Positions 38,633 through 48,211 of a stretch of 64,000 bases of DNA are shown piece after piece. Below the pieces are notes generated by a model that did no database searches, was not told where the DNA came from, and saw only the letters and a list, made by a program, of their open reading frames with translations. Both the position numbers and the translations under genes were made by a program. Each line of letters opens with the position of its first letter. The stretch's first letter is position 1. This DNA comes from Polaribacter sp. WD7 (lineage in GTDB: Bacteria; Bacteroidota; Bacteroidia; Flavobacteriales; Flavobacteriaceae), in assembly GCF_003335085.1 (NCBI RefSeq), contig NZ_QPEJ01000018.1, positions 868,001-932,000 on the forward strand. Reading direction: 5' to 3'.

Positions 38633-38664
38633 AATCAAGAATAATATAATAAAACAGTTAGTTT

Positions 38665-40338
38665 ATGAAAGTAGTTACCAAAATAATTATACCTCTCTTT
38701 TTGTTATTTACGCTAAGTTTTACTCTAGAGTCGTGTTCTAAAGACGAAGTTGTAGAAGATATAGAAGAGGTTATAGAAAATGAAGAAGATGAAGAGGAAG
38801 AGGAAGAAGAAGATCCAAATGCTATAGATCCAAATAAAATTGTAAGTATTAATACAGGATCTGGTGAAGGATTGTTTTACAACTTTTGGTCAACTAGACC
38901 TATGGTAAATCAAACACGATTTAACAGTGTTAATTTTAGAAACTCTTTAGACCCGATAAGACCATATGTAAAAAGTTACAGTATGGTAAGAATGATGGGA
39001 GGTAGAAATGATAATAGAAATAATTTCTACAAAGGAGTAGATGAATCTGGTAACATTATCGTTGATTTTAGAGGCCTAATTACAAGTTTGAAAAACTTTA
39101 TGTTAACGGGTTTTAAACCAAGAATAGTGTTAGATAATGTTCCTTGGGAAATGAGTTTGCCTAGGGTAGAAGATGCTTTTGGTAATTCTAAACCGCCAAA
39201 TGATTATGGAATATGGAGACAATATGTAAATGCATATATGACAGCCTTAGTAGATGAGTTTGGTTTAGATGAAGTAAGAACATGGCGTTTTAGAATAGCT
39301 ACAGAGCCTAATTTTACCCCAAATCACTGGAGAGGAACAAGAGATCAGTTCTTTAGGCATTATGATATAACAGTAGATGAAGTACTCAAAGTAGTACCAG
39401 ATGCCTTAGTTGGTCCTGGTAATTTGCTTACAGAAAATGCAGCTACTTTTACTACAGAAATAATTGATCATTGTGCTAATGGTATCAATTTTGCAACAGG
39501 AGAAAGAGGTACTAAAATGGATTTCTTTTCGCTTTCTTATTATGAAAAATTAGATAAAAGGGAATTAAGGTTTGAAGAGGTTGTAAAACCCTACAGAGAT
39601 AAATTAAATAGTTTTTCTCAGTTTAGTAATATTCCTTTTGACATTCAAGAATTTGGTATTTTAAGAGGGGATAATGGAGTTAGAGGTGTTAGTTTAAGTG
39701 ACGGAACAGAATTAGGAGCAAGTTGGTACGCTACTATTGCAGACTTAGCATATAAATATGACATTACAGAAATTTACGATTGGGGGCAAGAATTAGAGAA
39801 TAGTGACTTACCTACTGGTAGAAGAACAGTTACAGAAATGTTCTTAAAATTAGAAGGAGGAATGAGAATGTTTGCTTCACATAATTTATCAGGTTTTACA
39901 GGAGTTATTCCAGTAGCTAAAGATGGTAAAATTTATTTGTTTGCATACAATCATAATACCACAAGAAGTAGTACAAATGCTAAAACAATATACCCAAGAT
40001 TAGAGGGTAATCAAATTTCTAATAACACAACATGGAAAATGAACGAGTGGACAATAGATAAAGACCACAGTGTTCTAATGAATGAGTTGTATAGTGATAT
40101 TAGAAATGCAGGTGTAGGAGAAAAACTAAACGGACGTATATATGGTAACAGACCTTCAGATCGTTTTGAAGATGGTTGGGTTAATGTTTTAAATAGTAAT
40201 TTATCTAAATATGAAGAACTTTCTAAATTAGCACAAACTGTAAATGATTCTATTGTAAGTACAGAAGATAGTCAATTAACTTTAAAAGTAGATTTAGCTC
40301 CCCATTCGGTTAAATTGATAGAGTTAACTCCAGAGTAA
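38665..40338 (+). CDS. GH39-family glycosidase, probably surface lipoprotein
   Basis: 557 residues. Lipobox at C24 (LESC), then a run of mostly acidic residues (about 28-50), which fits the acidic export signal of surface-exposed Bacteroidota lipoproteins. The catalytic TIM barrel has E214 in ATEPNFTPNHW as candidate acid/base and E329 in DIQEFG as candidate nucleophile, the GH39-type spacing. The C-terminal sandwich is short. In the Formosa agariphila ulvan pathway a GH39 enzyme acts on lyase-derived oligomers. A second, more divergent member is at 43820. A strong terminator follows, so it is a single-gene unit. Confidence 0.78.
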   Translation: MKVVTKIIIPLFLLFTLSFTLESCSKDEVVEDIEEVIENEEDEEEEEEEDPNAIDPNKIVSINTGSGEGLFYNFWSTRPMVNQTRFNSVNFRNSLDPIRPYVKSYSMVRMMGGRNDNRNNFYKGVDESGNIIVDFRGLITSLKNFMLTGFKPRIVLDNVPWEMSLPRVEDAFGNSKPPNDYGIWRQYVNAYMTALVDEFGLDEVRTWRFRIATEPNFTPNHWRGTRDQFFRHYDITVDEVLKVVPDALVGPGNLLTENAATFTTEIIDHCANGINFATGERGTKMDFFSLSYYEKLDKRELRFEEVVKPYRDKLNSFSQFSNIPFDIQEFGILRGDNGVRGVSLSDGTELGASWYATIADLAYKYDITEIYDWGQELENSDLPTGRRTVTEMFLKLEGGMRMFASHNLSGFTGVIPVAKDGKIYLFAYNHNTTRSSTNAKTIYPRLEGNQISNNTTWKMNEWTIDKDHSVLMNELYSDIRNAGVGEKLNGRIYGNRPSDRFEDGWVNVLNSNLSKYEELSKLAQTVNDSIVSTEDSQLTLKVDLAPHSVKLIELTPE

Positions 40339-40354
40339 TAGTAATACTAATTAT

Positions 40355-40394
40355 AAAAAAGGTCGATTTTAAGTATTTAAAATCGACCTTTTTT
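40355..40394 (+). terminator. Rho-independent terminator
   Basis: A 16-bp stem (AAAAAAGGTCGATTTT pairing with AAAATCGACCTTTTTT) with an 8-base loop and a trailing T-rich stretch, 17 bp after the GH39 stop. Confidence 0.9.
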
Positions 40395-40514
40395 GTTTTT
40401 AACATAGAAACTTAGCATTTTACAGCAGAATCAGTGTGTTTATAAAACAGATTTGCTATAAGAGAAACCAAAATATTTGAAATAGAAATAAATGAGACTC
40501 ATAATTACAAAAGT

Positions 40515-40559
40515 CCTGACACTACAGGATTAGAAAAGTCTTTTTTCTAGTTATTTTTG
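40515..40559 (+). promoter_or_regulatory. PUL operator plus -7 box, site 9
   Basis: CCTGACACTACAGGAT at 40515-40530 and a perfect box TATTTTTG at 40552-40559 (offset 37 bp), 55 bp before the ATG at 40586. It heads the four-gene unit to 47885. Confidence 0.75.
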
Positions 40560-40585
40560 AGTTAACTAACACCATTTAAAACTTT

Positions 40586-42334
40586 ATGAAACTTTGTTCA
40601 ATTCAATTTGGTATTTTAAGCACGTTATGTTTCTTTTTTTTTGCATGTCAAACAAGTAAAGAAAATACAGTAAAAAAGAACGGTATTGTAAACACTATAA
40701 ATAAACCCAATATTCTTTGGTTGGTTACAGAAGATATGGGTGCGTATATTCCTCCTTTTGGAGACAATACTGTAAAAACACCAAATTTAACTAGACTAGC
40801 TAAAGAAGGAGTTATTTACCCAAATCTATACTCTACCTCAGGTGTTTGTGCTCCTAGTAGAGCTGCTATTGCTACTGGTATGTACCCTTCTAGTATTGGT
40901 GCAAATCATATGAGAACAACCTCTAATACAGAAGCAACAGGTTTGCCAAAATATGAAGCTGTACCTCCAGCTCAAGTTAAAATGATAAGCGAACTTATGC
41001 GAGTTAATGGATATTATTGTACAAATAACTACAAAACAGATTATCAATTTAAAGCGCCTGTTACTGCTTGGGATGAAAGTAGTAAATATGCTCATTGGAG
41101 AAATAGAGATAAAAACCAACCTTTCTTTGCAGTATTTAATTTTACCGAAACGCATGAGTCTGGTTTGTTTGAGCCATATGGCTTTAGACAAGTTGAAACA
41201 AGGCACTATCATGCAGGAGATAGAACTTACGAGTGGAAAAAAAATGGTTTGCCAGATTCTAAAAATAGAATTCCAGAATCAGAGAATCCTGTTCATATAC
41301 CAAAAGATACAAAATTTGATGTTCCACCTTATTTAGTAGATAATGATATTACACAGAGAGATATGTGGAAACTATACAACAATATTGCCGAAATGGATAA
41401 GCAAGTAGGCGCAATTTTAAAACAATTAGAAGACGATGGTTTGTTAGAAAACACCATTATTTTTTTCTACGGAGATCATGGAGGGCCTTTACCAAAAGAA
41501 AAGAGATTGATTTATGATTCTGGTTTAAACACACCAATGATAGTGCGCTTTCCAAACAAAGCAAAAGCAGGTACAAAAGATGATAAATTGGTAAGCTTTG
41601 TAGATTTTGCGCCAACACTATTATCTTTAATTAATCAACAACCTAAAACATACATGCAAGGGCAAGCTTTTTTAGGAAATTACAAAAAGGAAGACCGTAA
41701 ATATATTCATGCAGCAGCAGATAGGTTTGATGCAGAGAGAGATGTTATTAGAGCAGTAAGAGATCCTCAATTTAAATATATTAGAAATTATATGCCGCAA
41801 AAAGGCTATTATTTACCAATAACATACAGAGAAAAAATTCCTGCTATGCAAGAATTATTACGTTTAAGAGATGCAGGTAATCTAAATGATATTCAGATGC
41901 AATGGTTTAGAGGAGAAAAACCGAAAGAAGAATTATTTGATTGTAAAAATGATCCTTATGAACTCAATAACTTGGCAAATAATCTAGAATATAAAGACAA
42001 ATTAATAGAATTAAGAAAAGAAATGGATACTTGGTTGCTCAATATAAAAGATGACCCAACCTTACCTGAAGACAAATTGGTGGAAAAATTATGGAAACAT
42101 CAGAAAACAAAACCAAAAACCAAAGCTCCAAAAGTAGCATTTGTATCTAATAAAGCAGTAATTACATGCGAAACAGAAGGTGCCTCAATTGGTTATAAAA
42201 CAGATGCAAAATCAAAAAGGTGGTCTGTGTATACCAAACCTATTCATGTAAATGAAAACGATGTGTTATTAGTTAAATCACATAGAATTGGTTATCTATC
42301 TAGTATAACTGTAAAAGTAAAAAATCAAAAATAA
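40586..42334 (+). CDS. S1-family sulfatase (S1_8-like), lipoprotein
   Basis: 582 residues, lipobox FFACQT. Sulfatase core: WLVTEDMGAYIPPFGD, C88 in CAPSR (formylglycine precursor), FFYGDHGGPLPKEK and LIYDSGLNTPMIVRFP. The TEDMG start and overall form resemble heparan-N-sulfatase-like S1_8 enzymes; an S1_8 sulfatase belongs to the known Formosa ulvan pathway. The last 70 residues (APKVAFVSNKAVITC to the end) form a small chitobiase-C/Fn3-like sandwich. First gene of an operon with GH5, GH39-like and GH2 genes, so it probably desulfates oligomers before they are cut. Confidence 0.85.
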   Translation: MKLCSIQFGILSTLCFFFFACQTSKENTVKKNGIVNTINKPNILWLVTEDMGAYIPPFGDNTVKTPNLTRLAKEGVIYPNLYSTSGVCAPSRAAIATGMYPSSIGANHMRTTSNTEATGLPKYEAVPPAQVKMISELMRVNGYYCTNNYKTDYQFKAPVTAWDESSKYAHWRNRDKNQPFFAVFNFTETHESGLFEPYGFRQVETRHYHAGDRTYEWKKNGLPDSKNRIPESENPVHIPKDTKFDVPPYLVDNDITQRDMWKLYNNIAEMDKQVGAILKQLEDDGLLENTIIFFYGDHGGPLPKEKRLIYDSGLNTPMIVRFPNKAKAGTKDDKLVSFVDFAPTLLSLINQQPKTYMQGQAFLGNYKKEDRKYIHAAADRFDAERDVIRAVRDPQFKYIRNYMPQKGYYLPITYREKIPAMQELLRLRDAGNLNDIQMQWFRGEKPKEELFDCKNDPYELNNLANNLEYKDKLIELRKEMDTWLLNIKDDPTLPEDKLVEKLWKHQKTKPKTKAPKVAFVSNKAVITCETEGASIGYKTDAKSKRWSVYTKPIHVNENDVLLVKSHRIGYLSSITVKVKNQK

Positions 42335-42364
42335 CAAGTAAAAAAGAACATAAACGCATAAAAA

Positions 42365-43762
42365 ATGAAGCACATTAGTATTAAATTATTGCTTGTAAGC
42401 TTAGTAACTATTAATAGTTTTTCTCAAATAAAGCATGGGTTAAGGGATCAACATGGGAGACATGTTATACCTAGAGGTTTTGTTATAAATACCAACGATC
42501 ATAAAGGAGAAGTTTTTTTTAATAGTGATGATTATGCAAGACAGGTTAGAATGGGTGCTAACACACAAGTAATTCGTTTAGAACTAGGTAAATTAAGTGA
42601 ATTTCCAGGAGGTAAACTTGAGCCTAAATACCTTTTAAAGTTAGATGAGTTGGTAAATTTAGGTAAAAACCATGGTATTAAAACGGTTTTTAAAATGACA
42701 GTTTATGGTGTAGATAGGTTTGTTTGGGAAGAGTTTTGGGAAAACAAGAAAGACAAACAATACAAAACATACATTAAAGCTTGGAAAGTAATTTGGAAAA
42801 GATATGCAGATAACGATTTCGTTTTAGGGTATGATGTTGTAAATGAACCAAGAAAACTTAAGATGGATATTTCGTATAACGATTTAACTGATAAATATTT
42901 AATTCCTTTGTATCAAAGAATAATAGACGAAAGTCAAAAGATAAATCCAAAAAAGAAAATCTTATTACAGTCTATTTTTATGAATAAAGGAGAAAAAATA
43001 GACAACAATCAATATGCAGAAATTACATCTATTATAGATCGTGAAAACATTATTTTTGCACCTCATATTTATCAAAACAATATCGATTTTATTAAAAAAA
43101 ATATGGATCGTTTTGATAGGGAATCAGATATGATTAAGGCACCTATACTTATTGGAGAGTGGGGGTTTCCTACATTTGCAAAAACAGATACCTTAATGCA
43201 AGGAAATTTAGGACAGTTAAAATACAAAGAGTTATATATTAAAACTGCAGAAGTTTTTGATCAAATGGGGGTGGGTTCTATAAAAGCTTGGTTTTTAGGA
43301 AATAGAACTATGCAAAATTTTTTACCAGGAGGACCATCTACTTGGTCTATTTTTAGTGATAAAACAGATGCAGGTACTGTAGAACGTAAATATATTACAG
43401 ATGTAATTTCAAGACCTTTTCCGCAAGTTATTGCTGGAGATATTCAATCTTTTCTATTTAATTTTGCTAAAAGAGCGTTAGATATCAATATTATATCAGA
43501 CAATAAAAAGGGGGCTTCAAAAATATTTATTGGTCAAAATAGACATTATCCAGACGGATTTTCAATCATCATTAATAAAGATTTTATAATGTATTATAAT
43601 CCGCTCAAAAATGTTGGATTAGAAGTGTACAAGACCACTAAAAATAGCAATCCATCAGATTTTATTTGGGACCCGAAATCTCAACAATTGATTGTCTTAA
43701 AATGGGGGCAAGATAAAAAAGCCTACCATATCAAAATAGTTCCAGGAATTCGAAATTTCTAA
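42365..43762 (+). CDS. GH5-type glycoside hydrolase, exported
   Basis: 465 residues, signal peptide of about 1-20 (ending SFSQ). TIM barrel with E161 in VVNEPRK as acid/base and E265 in IGEWGFP as nucleophile, the clan GH-A pattern of GH5. IPRGFVINTND at the start and the shape of the C-terminal sandwich recall the endoglycoceramidase-like branch of GH5. Substrate unknown; in this operon a beta-glucuronide or beta-xyloside in ulvan oligomers is a reasonable guess. Start chosen at the only ATG giving a signal peptide, 30 bp after the sulfatase. Confidence 0.78.
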   Translation: MKHISIKLLLVSLVTINSFSQIKHGLRDQHGRHVIPRGFVINTNDHKGEVFFNSDDYARQVRMGANTQVIRLELGKLSEFPGGKLEPKYLLKLDELVNLGKNHGIKTVFKMTVYGVDRFVWEEFWENKKDKQYKTYIKAWKVIWKRYADNDFVLGYDVVNEPRKLKMDISYNDLTDKYLIPLYQRIIDESQKINPKKKILLQSIFMNKGEKIDNNQYAEITSIIDRENIIFAPHIYQNNIDFIKKNMDRFDRESDMIKAPILIGEWGFPTFAKTDTLMQGNLGQLKYKELYIKTAEVFDQMGVGSIKAWFLGNRTMQNFLPGGPSTWSIFSDKTDAGTVERKYITDVISRPFPQVIAGDIQSFLFNFAKRALDINIISDNKKGASKIFIGQNRHYPDGFSIIINKDFIMYYNPLKNVGLEVYKTTKNSNPSDFIWDPKSQQLIVLKWGQDKKAYHIKIVPGIRNF

Positions 43763-43819
43763 ATCTTAAAAACTTGCATAGGATAACTAAATCAAAATTT
43801 AGTTGAAAAAAAGAGGAGA

Positions 43820-45286
43820 ATGAATAAAAAAAGAAATTTTTTTTTAAAAATTTTACTGTTTTGGTTTAGCTTTTTAGGAACTATACAGGCTCAAATTATA
43901 TTTAAAGCAGACTTTACAGAAAATAGACATACAAAGCAAGTAATGCCTTATCACTTAAATGTGTACAACAGAATTACCCCTGTAAACGGCGTAAATTCAG
44001 CAGGAGATAATAAAAATGCTAAGTTTTGTATCGTTAGACCTTTAGGAGGTATCGCTAAAAAAGGGATTGCAGATATAACCAAAGATTCTTATAAATGGGA
44101 TGCCAAGTCTAAAAAATTCTACACAGATTTTACCTTGCTAAAAAAACAAGTGGACGGAATATTAGATAAAGGGTTAGAAATTCATCAAATAGTATTAGAC
44201 AATCCGTCTTGGGCTTTTCAGAGAAATTCAAAAGGAAAATTAGTTGGAGATTCTTTAAAAGTGTCTACTTATGGAAACGCAGAGCCACCAGCAGATAATA
44301 AAGCTTGGGCTAACTACTTAAAAGAAGTAATAAAGTTTATGGTTAGTACTTACGGTTCAGAAAAAATAGGAGAAATTCAATTTAATATTGGTAGAGAAAT
44401 TGGTACACCTTCGCATTGGTCTGGAACTAAAGAGCAGTTTTTTGAATTTTATAAAATTTCTTCAAAAGCTATACATAAGGTACTTCCAAAAGCAAAAGTA
44501 GGAACCCATTTTCTTTGGGGTTCGTCTAAAAATGCATGGGGAACTGATTTTGTAAAATGGGCAAATGCTAATAACGTACATTATGATTTCGTAGGAGTTT
44601 CATTTTATCCATTTTATCAAAGATCAGAACGAACCGACTTTGATAAGGTATACAATAAGGATTTTGCCGTAATTAAAGATATTCCAGAATGGAATAAAAA
44701 TGCAAAACTAGAAATGCATGAGTATTCTTTAATTAAAAGTTTAAGTAAAGCAGGCAATTCTTTTAAGAAAGCACCAGAAGCGCATCAAAACAGTTTTATG
44801 ATTGGGTTGATGAAAATGTTTTATCAAAATAATATGCAAAACATATTTCAATGGGGAGATGGTTCTTCTTATTTACCCGCAAGTAACTTATTGTTGACAA
44901 TGCAAGGCAATACGTATTTTGAAAGCAAAAAAGAAGGGAAACAGCGGGAGGGAAATAACTATATCGATGCAATTTTTACAAAGGATGCTGTTAAAAATAA
45001 ATACAATGTTTTGGTTTACAATTACAGTGCAAATCCAGATGCTAACAATATGGAAACTATAAAAATAAAAGCATTTGTAAATATAAAAAAAGGAACAAAA
45101 GTTAAGTATAGAATAGCTGAATATAACAAAATAAAAAATAACGTAGTCTGGTCTAACTGGATAGAAACATATACTCTGAAGGAAGATGAAGATAAATCTT
45201 CAGTAGTTTTTAGTAATAAATTACCAGTATTTTCTTTTTTAAAATATGAGGTGGTCCTGTTAACAGAAAGTAAACAAAAATTATAA
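43820..45286 (+). CDS. GH39-like glycosidase, periplasmic
   Basis: 488 residues, signal peptide of about 1-25 (GTIQAQ), no lipobox. It resembles the lipoprotein at 38665: FNIGREIGTPSHWSGTKEQF against FRIATEPNFTPNHWRGT. This gives E193 as candidate acid/base and E301 in EMHEYSL as candidate nucleophile. The acid/base motif lacks the usual Asn-Glu and reads Arg-Glu, so the assignment is by paralogy. It is probably a periplasmic partner of the surface GH39. One base separates its stop from the next ATG, implying translational coupling with GH2. Confidence 0.7.
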   Translation: MNKKRNFFLKILLFWFSFLGTIQAQIIFKADFTENRHTKQVMPYHLNVYNRITPVNGVNSAGDNKNAKFCIVRPLGGIAKKGIADITKDSYKWDAKSKKFYTDFTLLKKQVDGILDKGLEIHQIVLDNPSWAFQRNSKGKLVGDSLKVSTYGNAEPPADNKAWANYLKEVIKFMVSTYGSEKIGEIQFNIGREIGTPSHWSGTKEQFFEFYKISSKAIHKVLPKAKVGTHFLWGSSKNAWGTDFVKWANANNVHYDFVGVSFYPFYQRSERTDFDKVYNKDFAVIKDIPEWNKNAKLEMHEYSLIKSLSKAGNSFKKAPEAHQNSFMIGLMKMFYQNNMQNIFQWGDGSSYLPASNLLLTMQGNTYFESKKEGKQREGNNYIDAIFTKDAVKNKYNVLVYNYSANPDANNMETIKIKAFVNIKKGTKVKYRIAEYNKIKNNVVWSNWIETYTLKEDEDKSSVVFSNKLPVFSFLKYEVVLLTESKQKL

Positions 45287-45287
45287 A

Positions 45288-47885
45288 ATGAAAAAAATAG
45301 TAGTTTTTTTATTGATAGCGCATTTTGGAACAATGTGTGCCCAACATGTAAGACACGTAGAAACAATCAATGATAATTGGAACTTTTATAAAGGAAGTAT
45401 AGAAAATCCAATTTCAAAAAAGAGGTCTGTAAAATGGGAAAAAGTAACTCTTCCTCATTCTTGGAATACTCAAGATATTTTAGATGATGAAGATGGGTAC
45501 TACAGAGGAGATGGCTGGTATCAAAAAACAATGGTTTTTCCTAAGATATATGAAAATCAACAGATTTTTTTATTATTTGAAGCTGCAAATCAAGTAACAA
45601 CATTATATGTAAATGGTAAAGAAATTGATGAGGCTCATATAGGAGGCTATACTTCTTTTACAAGAGATATTACATCTGCTGTTAAAGAAGGAAATAATAC
45701 TATTATGATAAAGGTAAATAATGCACATAATGATGAAATTGTACCCCAAGCAGCAGATTTTTCGTTCTATGGAGGTATTTACAGAGATCTTCAGTTAATT
45801 ATTACCAAACCTGTACATTTTGAGGTGGCCAATTTGGGGGCTAACGCAATTTTTATAAAAACACCAAAGGTATCTGAATCTTTAGCAGAAGTTAGTATTC
45901 AGGCCAAATTAAAAAGACCTCTTAAAGGTAGATTTTATGTGCAGCATACTTTGTTAGATGCAAAACGTAGTAGCGTCAAAACAATAAAAACAAAAACAAC
46001 TTTTAAAGAAGATGTTTTTTCAAAATTTCAAATAAAGTCGCCAAATTTATGGTCTCCAGAAAACCCTTATCTATACACATTAGTATCTGAGGTTGTAGAT
46101 AAAAACGGATTGGTATTAGATCGTGTAGAAAATCCAGTTGGGTTTAGGTGGTTTCATTTTGATGCTAAAAAGGGGTTTTCTATAAATGGAAAACAAACAA
46201 AATTGATAGGCACAAATAGACATCAAGATTTTTATGGAAAAGCAAATGCTGTAAGCGATGAAATTCATAGGAATGATATGAAATTGCTAAAAGAAATGGG
46301 AATAAATTTTTTAAGAATCGCACATTATCCTCAAGACCCTGCAATTTTAGAAATGTGTAATAAATATGGTTTTGTTGCAACCTTAGAAATTCCCTTTGTA
46401 GATAAAGCTGCAGCCAATGAAAAAGGAAAACAAAACACAGTTACAATGCTTAAAGAAGCTATTCGTTTTCATTACAACAATCCTGCAATTGTAGCTTGGA
46501 ATCTAGGAAACGAAACCACAATGAAAGCACCTGACAAATTAGGAGAAAAATACACTAAACATTTTGTAGAAACTCATAAAATACTTTCTGAAACTATAAA
46601 AAAAGAAGATGCTACAAGATATTCTTATACCGTATTTTTTAGAGAACCAGCATATCAAGACAAATTAGGAATACGATTTACAGATATAGTAGGTTATAAT
46701 AAATACTATGGATGGTATGTGCAAGAATTAGGAGATATAGATAAAAATTTAAGAAGTTTGGTAGAAAGGTCTCTAGCTTTAGATTCAGACAAACCTTTTA
46801 TTTTAAGTGAATACGGTGGTGGTGCAGATCCTAGAATTAGATCTTATAATCCAACAAGGTTTGATTTTAGTGTAGAATATCAATTTCTTTTGCATAAAAC
46901 TTATTTAAAAACCATTTTAGATATGCCGCAAATTGTAGGTGCTAATGTTTGGAATTTTGCAGACTTTCAAGTAGAACATCGTAAAGATGCAGTGCCTCAT
47001 ATAAATAGTAAAGGTTTAGTTTCATCAACTAGAAAAAAGAAAGATGCCTATTATTTATATCAAGCAATTTTAAACAAAACTCCGTTTATTACAATACCAT
47101 CTAAAGCTTGGGAAAAACGAGCAGGTGTAGCAGATGAAATTAATGGTAAAGTAGCTACGCAGCCCATTACTCTTGTAGGTAATACAAAAGATGTAGAATT
47201 CATAATTAATGGTGTGTCTCTAGGAAAAAAAGATTTTGATTTTGCAACAGCAGTCTATAATGTACCTTTTAAAAATGGCATAAATTTAATTGAAATACTA
47301 TCTACTCAAGAAGGTAAGATTTTAAAAGATTTTGCAACTATAGACTTTACTTTACAACCTAAAAATTTAAAGAGCAAAACAAACCCCTTTAATGAAATTG
47401 CAATAAACGTAGGGTCTACATGTTATTTTATTGAAGAGCATAATGTATCGTATTTGTGGATGCCAGATCAAGAATATAAAAAAGGAAGTTTTGGATATGT
47501 AGGAGGAGAATTGTTGAGGCACCCTAGCAAAAGAAGAAATACTATTGGAACAGATGTAAGTGTAAAAGGTACAGAGAATGATCCGATTTATCAAACGCAA
47601 AGAGTTGGAATAAAGCAGTATAAATTTGATGTTTCTAAAGGAACTTATGAATTAACATTATTGTTGGCAGAATTAAAAACAAGAGATAGCAATTATATGA
47701 ATATTACTGTAAATGAGAAAAGAGTTTGGAGTAACATTAATCTAAAAAAAGAATACGGAGCAGATAGAGCTGTAACAAAACGTTTTTTAATTTCTGTAGA
47801 CGATGAAAATGGAATCACAATTGATTTTGAAGTTTTAGAAGGGAGTACTAGATTGAGTGGTGTAAAACTTAGAAAAGTATACTAG
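45288..47885 (+). CDS. GH2-family glycoside hydrolase
   Basis: 865 residues, signal peptide ending MCAQ. Classic GH2 order: jelly roll (TLPHSWNTQD, YYRGDGWYQK, LYVNGKEI), Ig-like sandwich, TIM barrel with E409 in AWNLGNET as acid/base and E508 in LSEYGGGADP as nucleophile. It ends with an extra sandwich of about 180 residues resembling a malectin-type domain. GH2 members cut beta-galactosides, mannosides, glucuronides or xylosides; the known ulvan pathway also uses a GH2. Last gene of its operon, followed by a strong terminator. Confidence 0.85.
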   Translation: MKKIVVFLLIAHFGTMCAQHVRHVETINDNWNFYKGSIENPISKKRSVKWEKVTLPHSWNTQDILDDEDGYYRGDGWYQKTMVFPKIYENQQIFLLFEAANQVTTLYVNGKEIDEAHIGGYTSFTRDITSAVKEGNNTIMIKVNNAHNDEIVPQAADFSFYGGIYRDLQLIITKPVHFEVANLGANAIFIKTPKVSESLAEVSIQAKLKRPLKGRFYVQHTLLDAKRSSVKTIKTKTTFKEDVFSKFQIKSPNLWSPENPYLYTLVSEVVDKNGLVLDRVENPVGFRWFHFDAKKGFSINGKQTKLIGTNRHQDFYGKANAVSDEIHRNDMKLLKEMGINFLRIAHYPQDPAILEMCNKYGFVATLEIPFVDKAAANEKGKQNTVTMLKEAIRFHYNNPAIVAWNLGNETTMKAPDKLGEKYTKHFVETHKILSETIKKEDATRYSYTVFFREPAYQDKLGIRFTDIVGYNKYYGWYVQELGDIDKNLRSLVERSLALDSDKPFILSEYGGGADPRIRSYNPTRFDFSVEYQFLLHKTYLKTILDMPQIVGANVWNFADFQVEHRKDAVPHINSKGLVSSTRKKKDAYYLYQAILNKTPFITIPSKAWEKRAGVADEINGKVATQPITLVGNTKDVEFIINGVSLGKKDFDFATAVYNVPFKNGINLIEILSTQEGKILKDFATIDFTLQPKNLKSKTNPFNEIAINVGSTCYFIEEHNVSYLWMPDQEYKKGSFGYVGGELLRHPSKRRNTIGTDVSVKGTENDPIYQTQRVGIKQYKFDVSKGTYELTLLLAELKTRDSNYMNITVNEKRVWSNINLKKEYGADRAVTKRFLISVDDENGITIDFEVLEGSTRLSGVKLRKVY

Positions 47886-47921
47886 TAAAATACAAAATAA
47901 TTCCTTTATCTAATATAGTGT

Positions 47922-47957
47922 AAAACCATGTAATATGTAAAAATATTACATGGTTTT
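47922..47957 (+). terminator. Rho-independent terminator
   Basis: A 15-bp perfect stem (AAAACCATGTAATAT/ATATTACATGGTTTT) with a 6-base loop and a run of T, 37 bp after the GH2 stop. Confidence 0.9.
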
Positions 47958-48137
47958 TTTGTTTATGCTAAAAAAACACATTTATTTTTATTGTTTTTTT
48001 AATAATAAAGGAATAATTGTTCCGTATATATTTAGGTTTTCTAGTAGTTTTTAATAAAATCCCTAAAAAATATAACTTTATAAGCTATCTTATTATCAGT
48101 TATTTAAGTTTGAATAATTGTTTTTTATTTATTGGTA

Positions 48138-48181
48138 AAGGATAGAGCAGGATAGTGTGTATTTTTTTAAGATATATTTTG
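48138..48181 (+). promoter_or_regulatory. PUL operator plus -7 box, site 10 (susCD)
   Basis: AAGGATAGAGCAGGAT at 48138-48153; a box ATATTTTG at 48174-48181 has its TTTG one base closer than at the other sites. It lies 58 bp before the ATG at 48212. Confidence 0.7.
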
Positions 48182-48211
48182 CGTATATATTAACTAAACA
48201 CTTAAAATTTT

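Larger units (their letters stand above)
47886..48211 (+). other. Gene-free stretch before susC
   Basis: It holds the terminator at 47922-47957 and the operator/promoter at 48138-48181. The AT-rich middle has no credible coding frame; a near-palindrome GGAATAATTGTTCC at about 48012-48025 is the only other structure I see. Confidence 0.55.
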
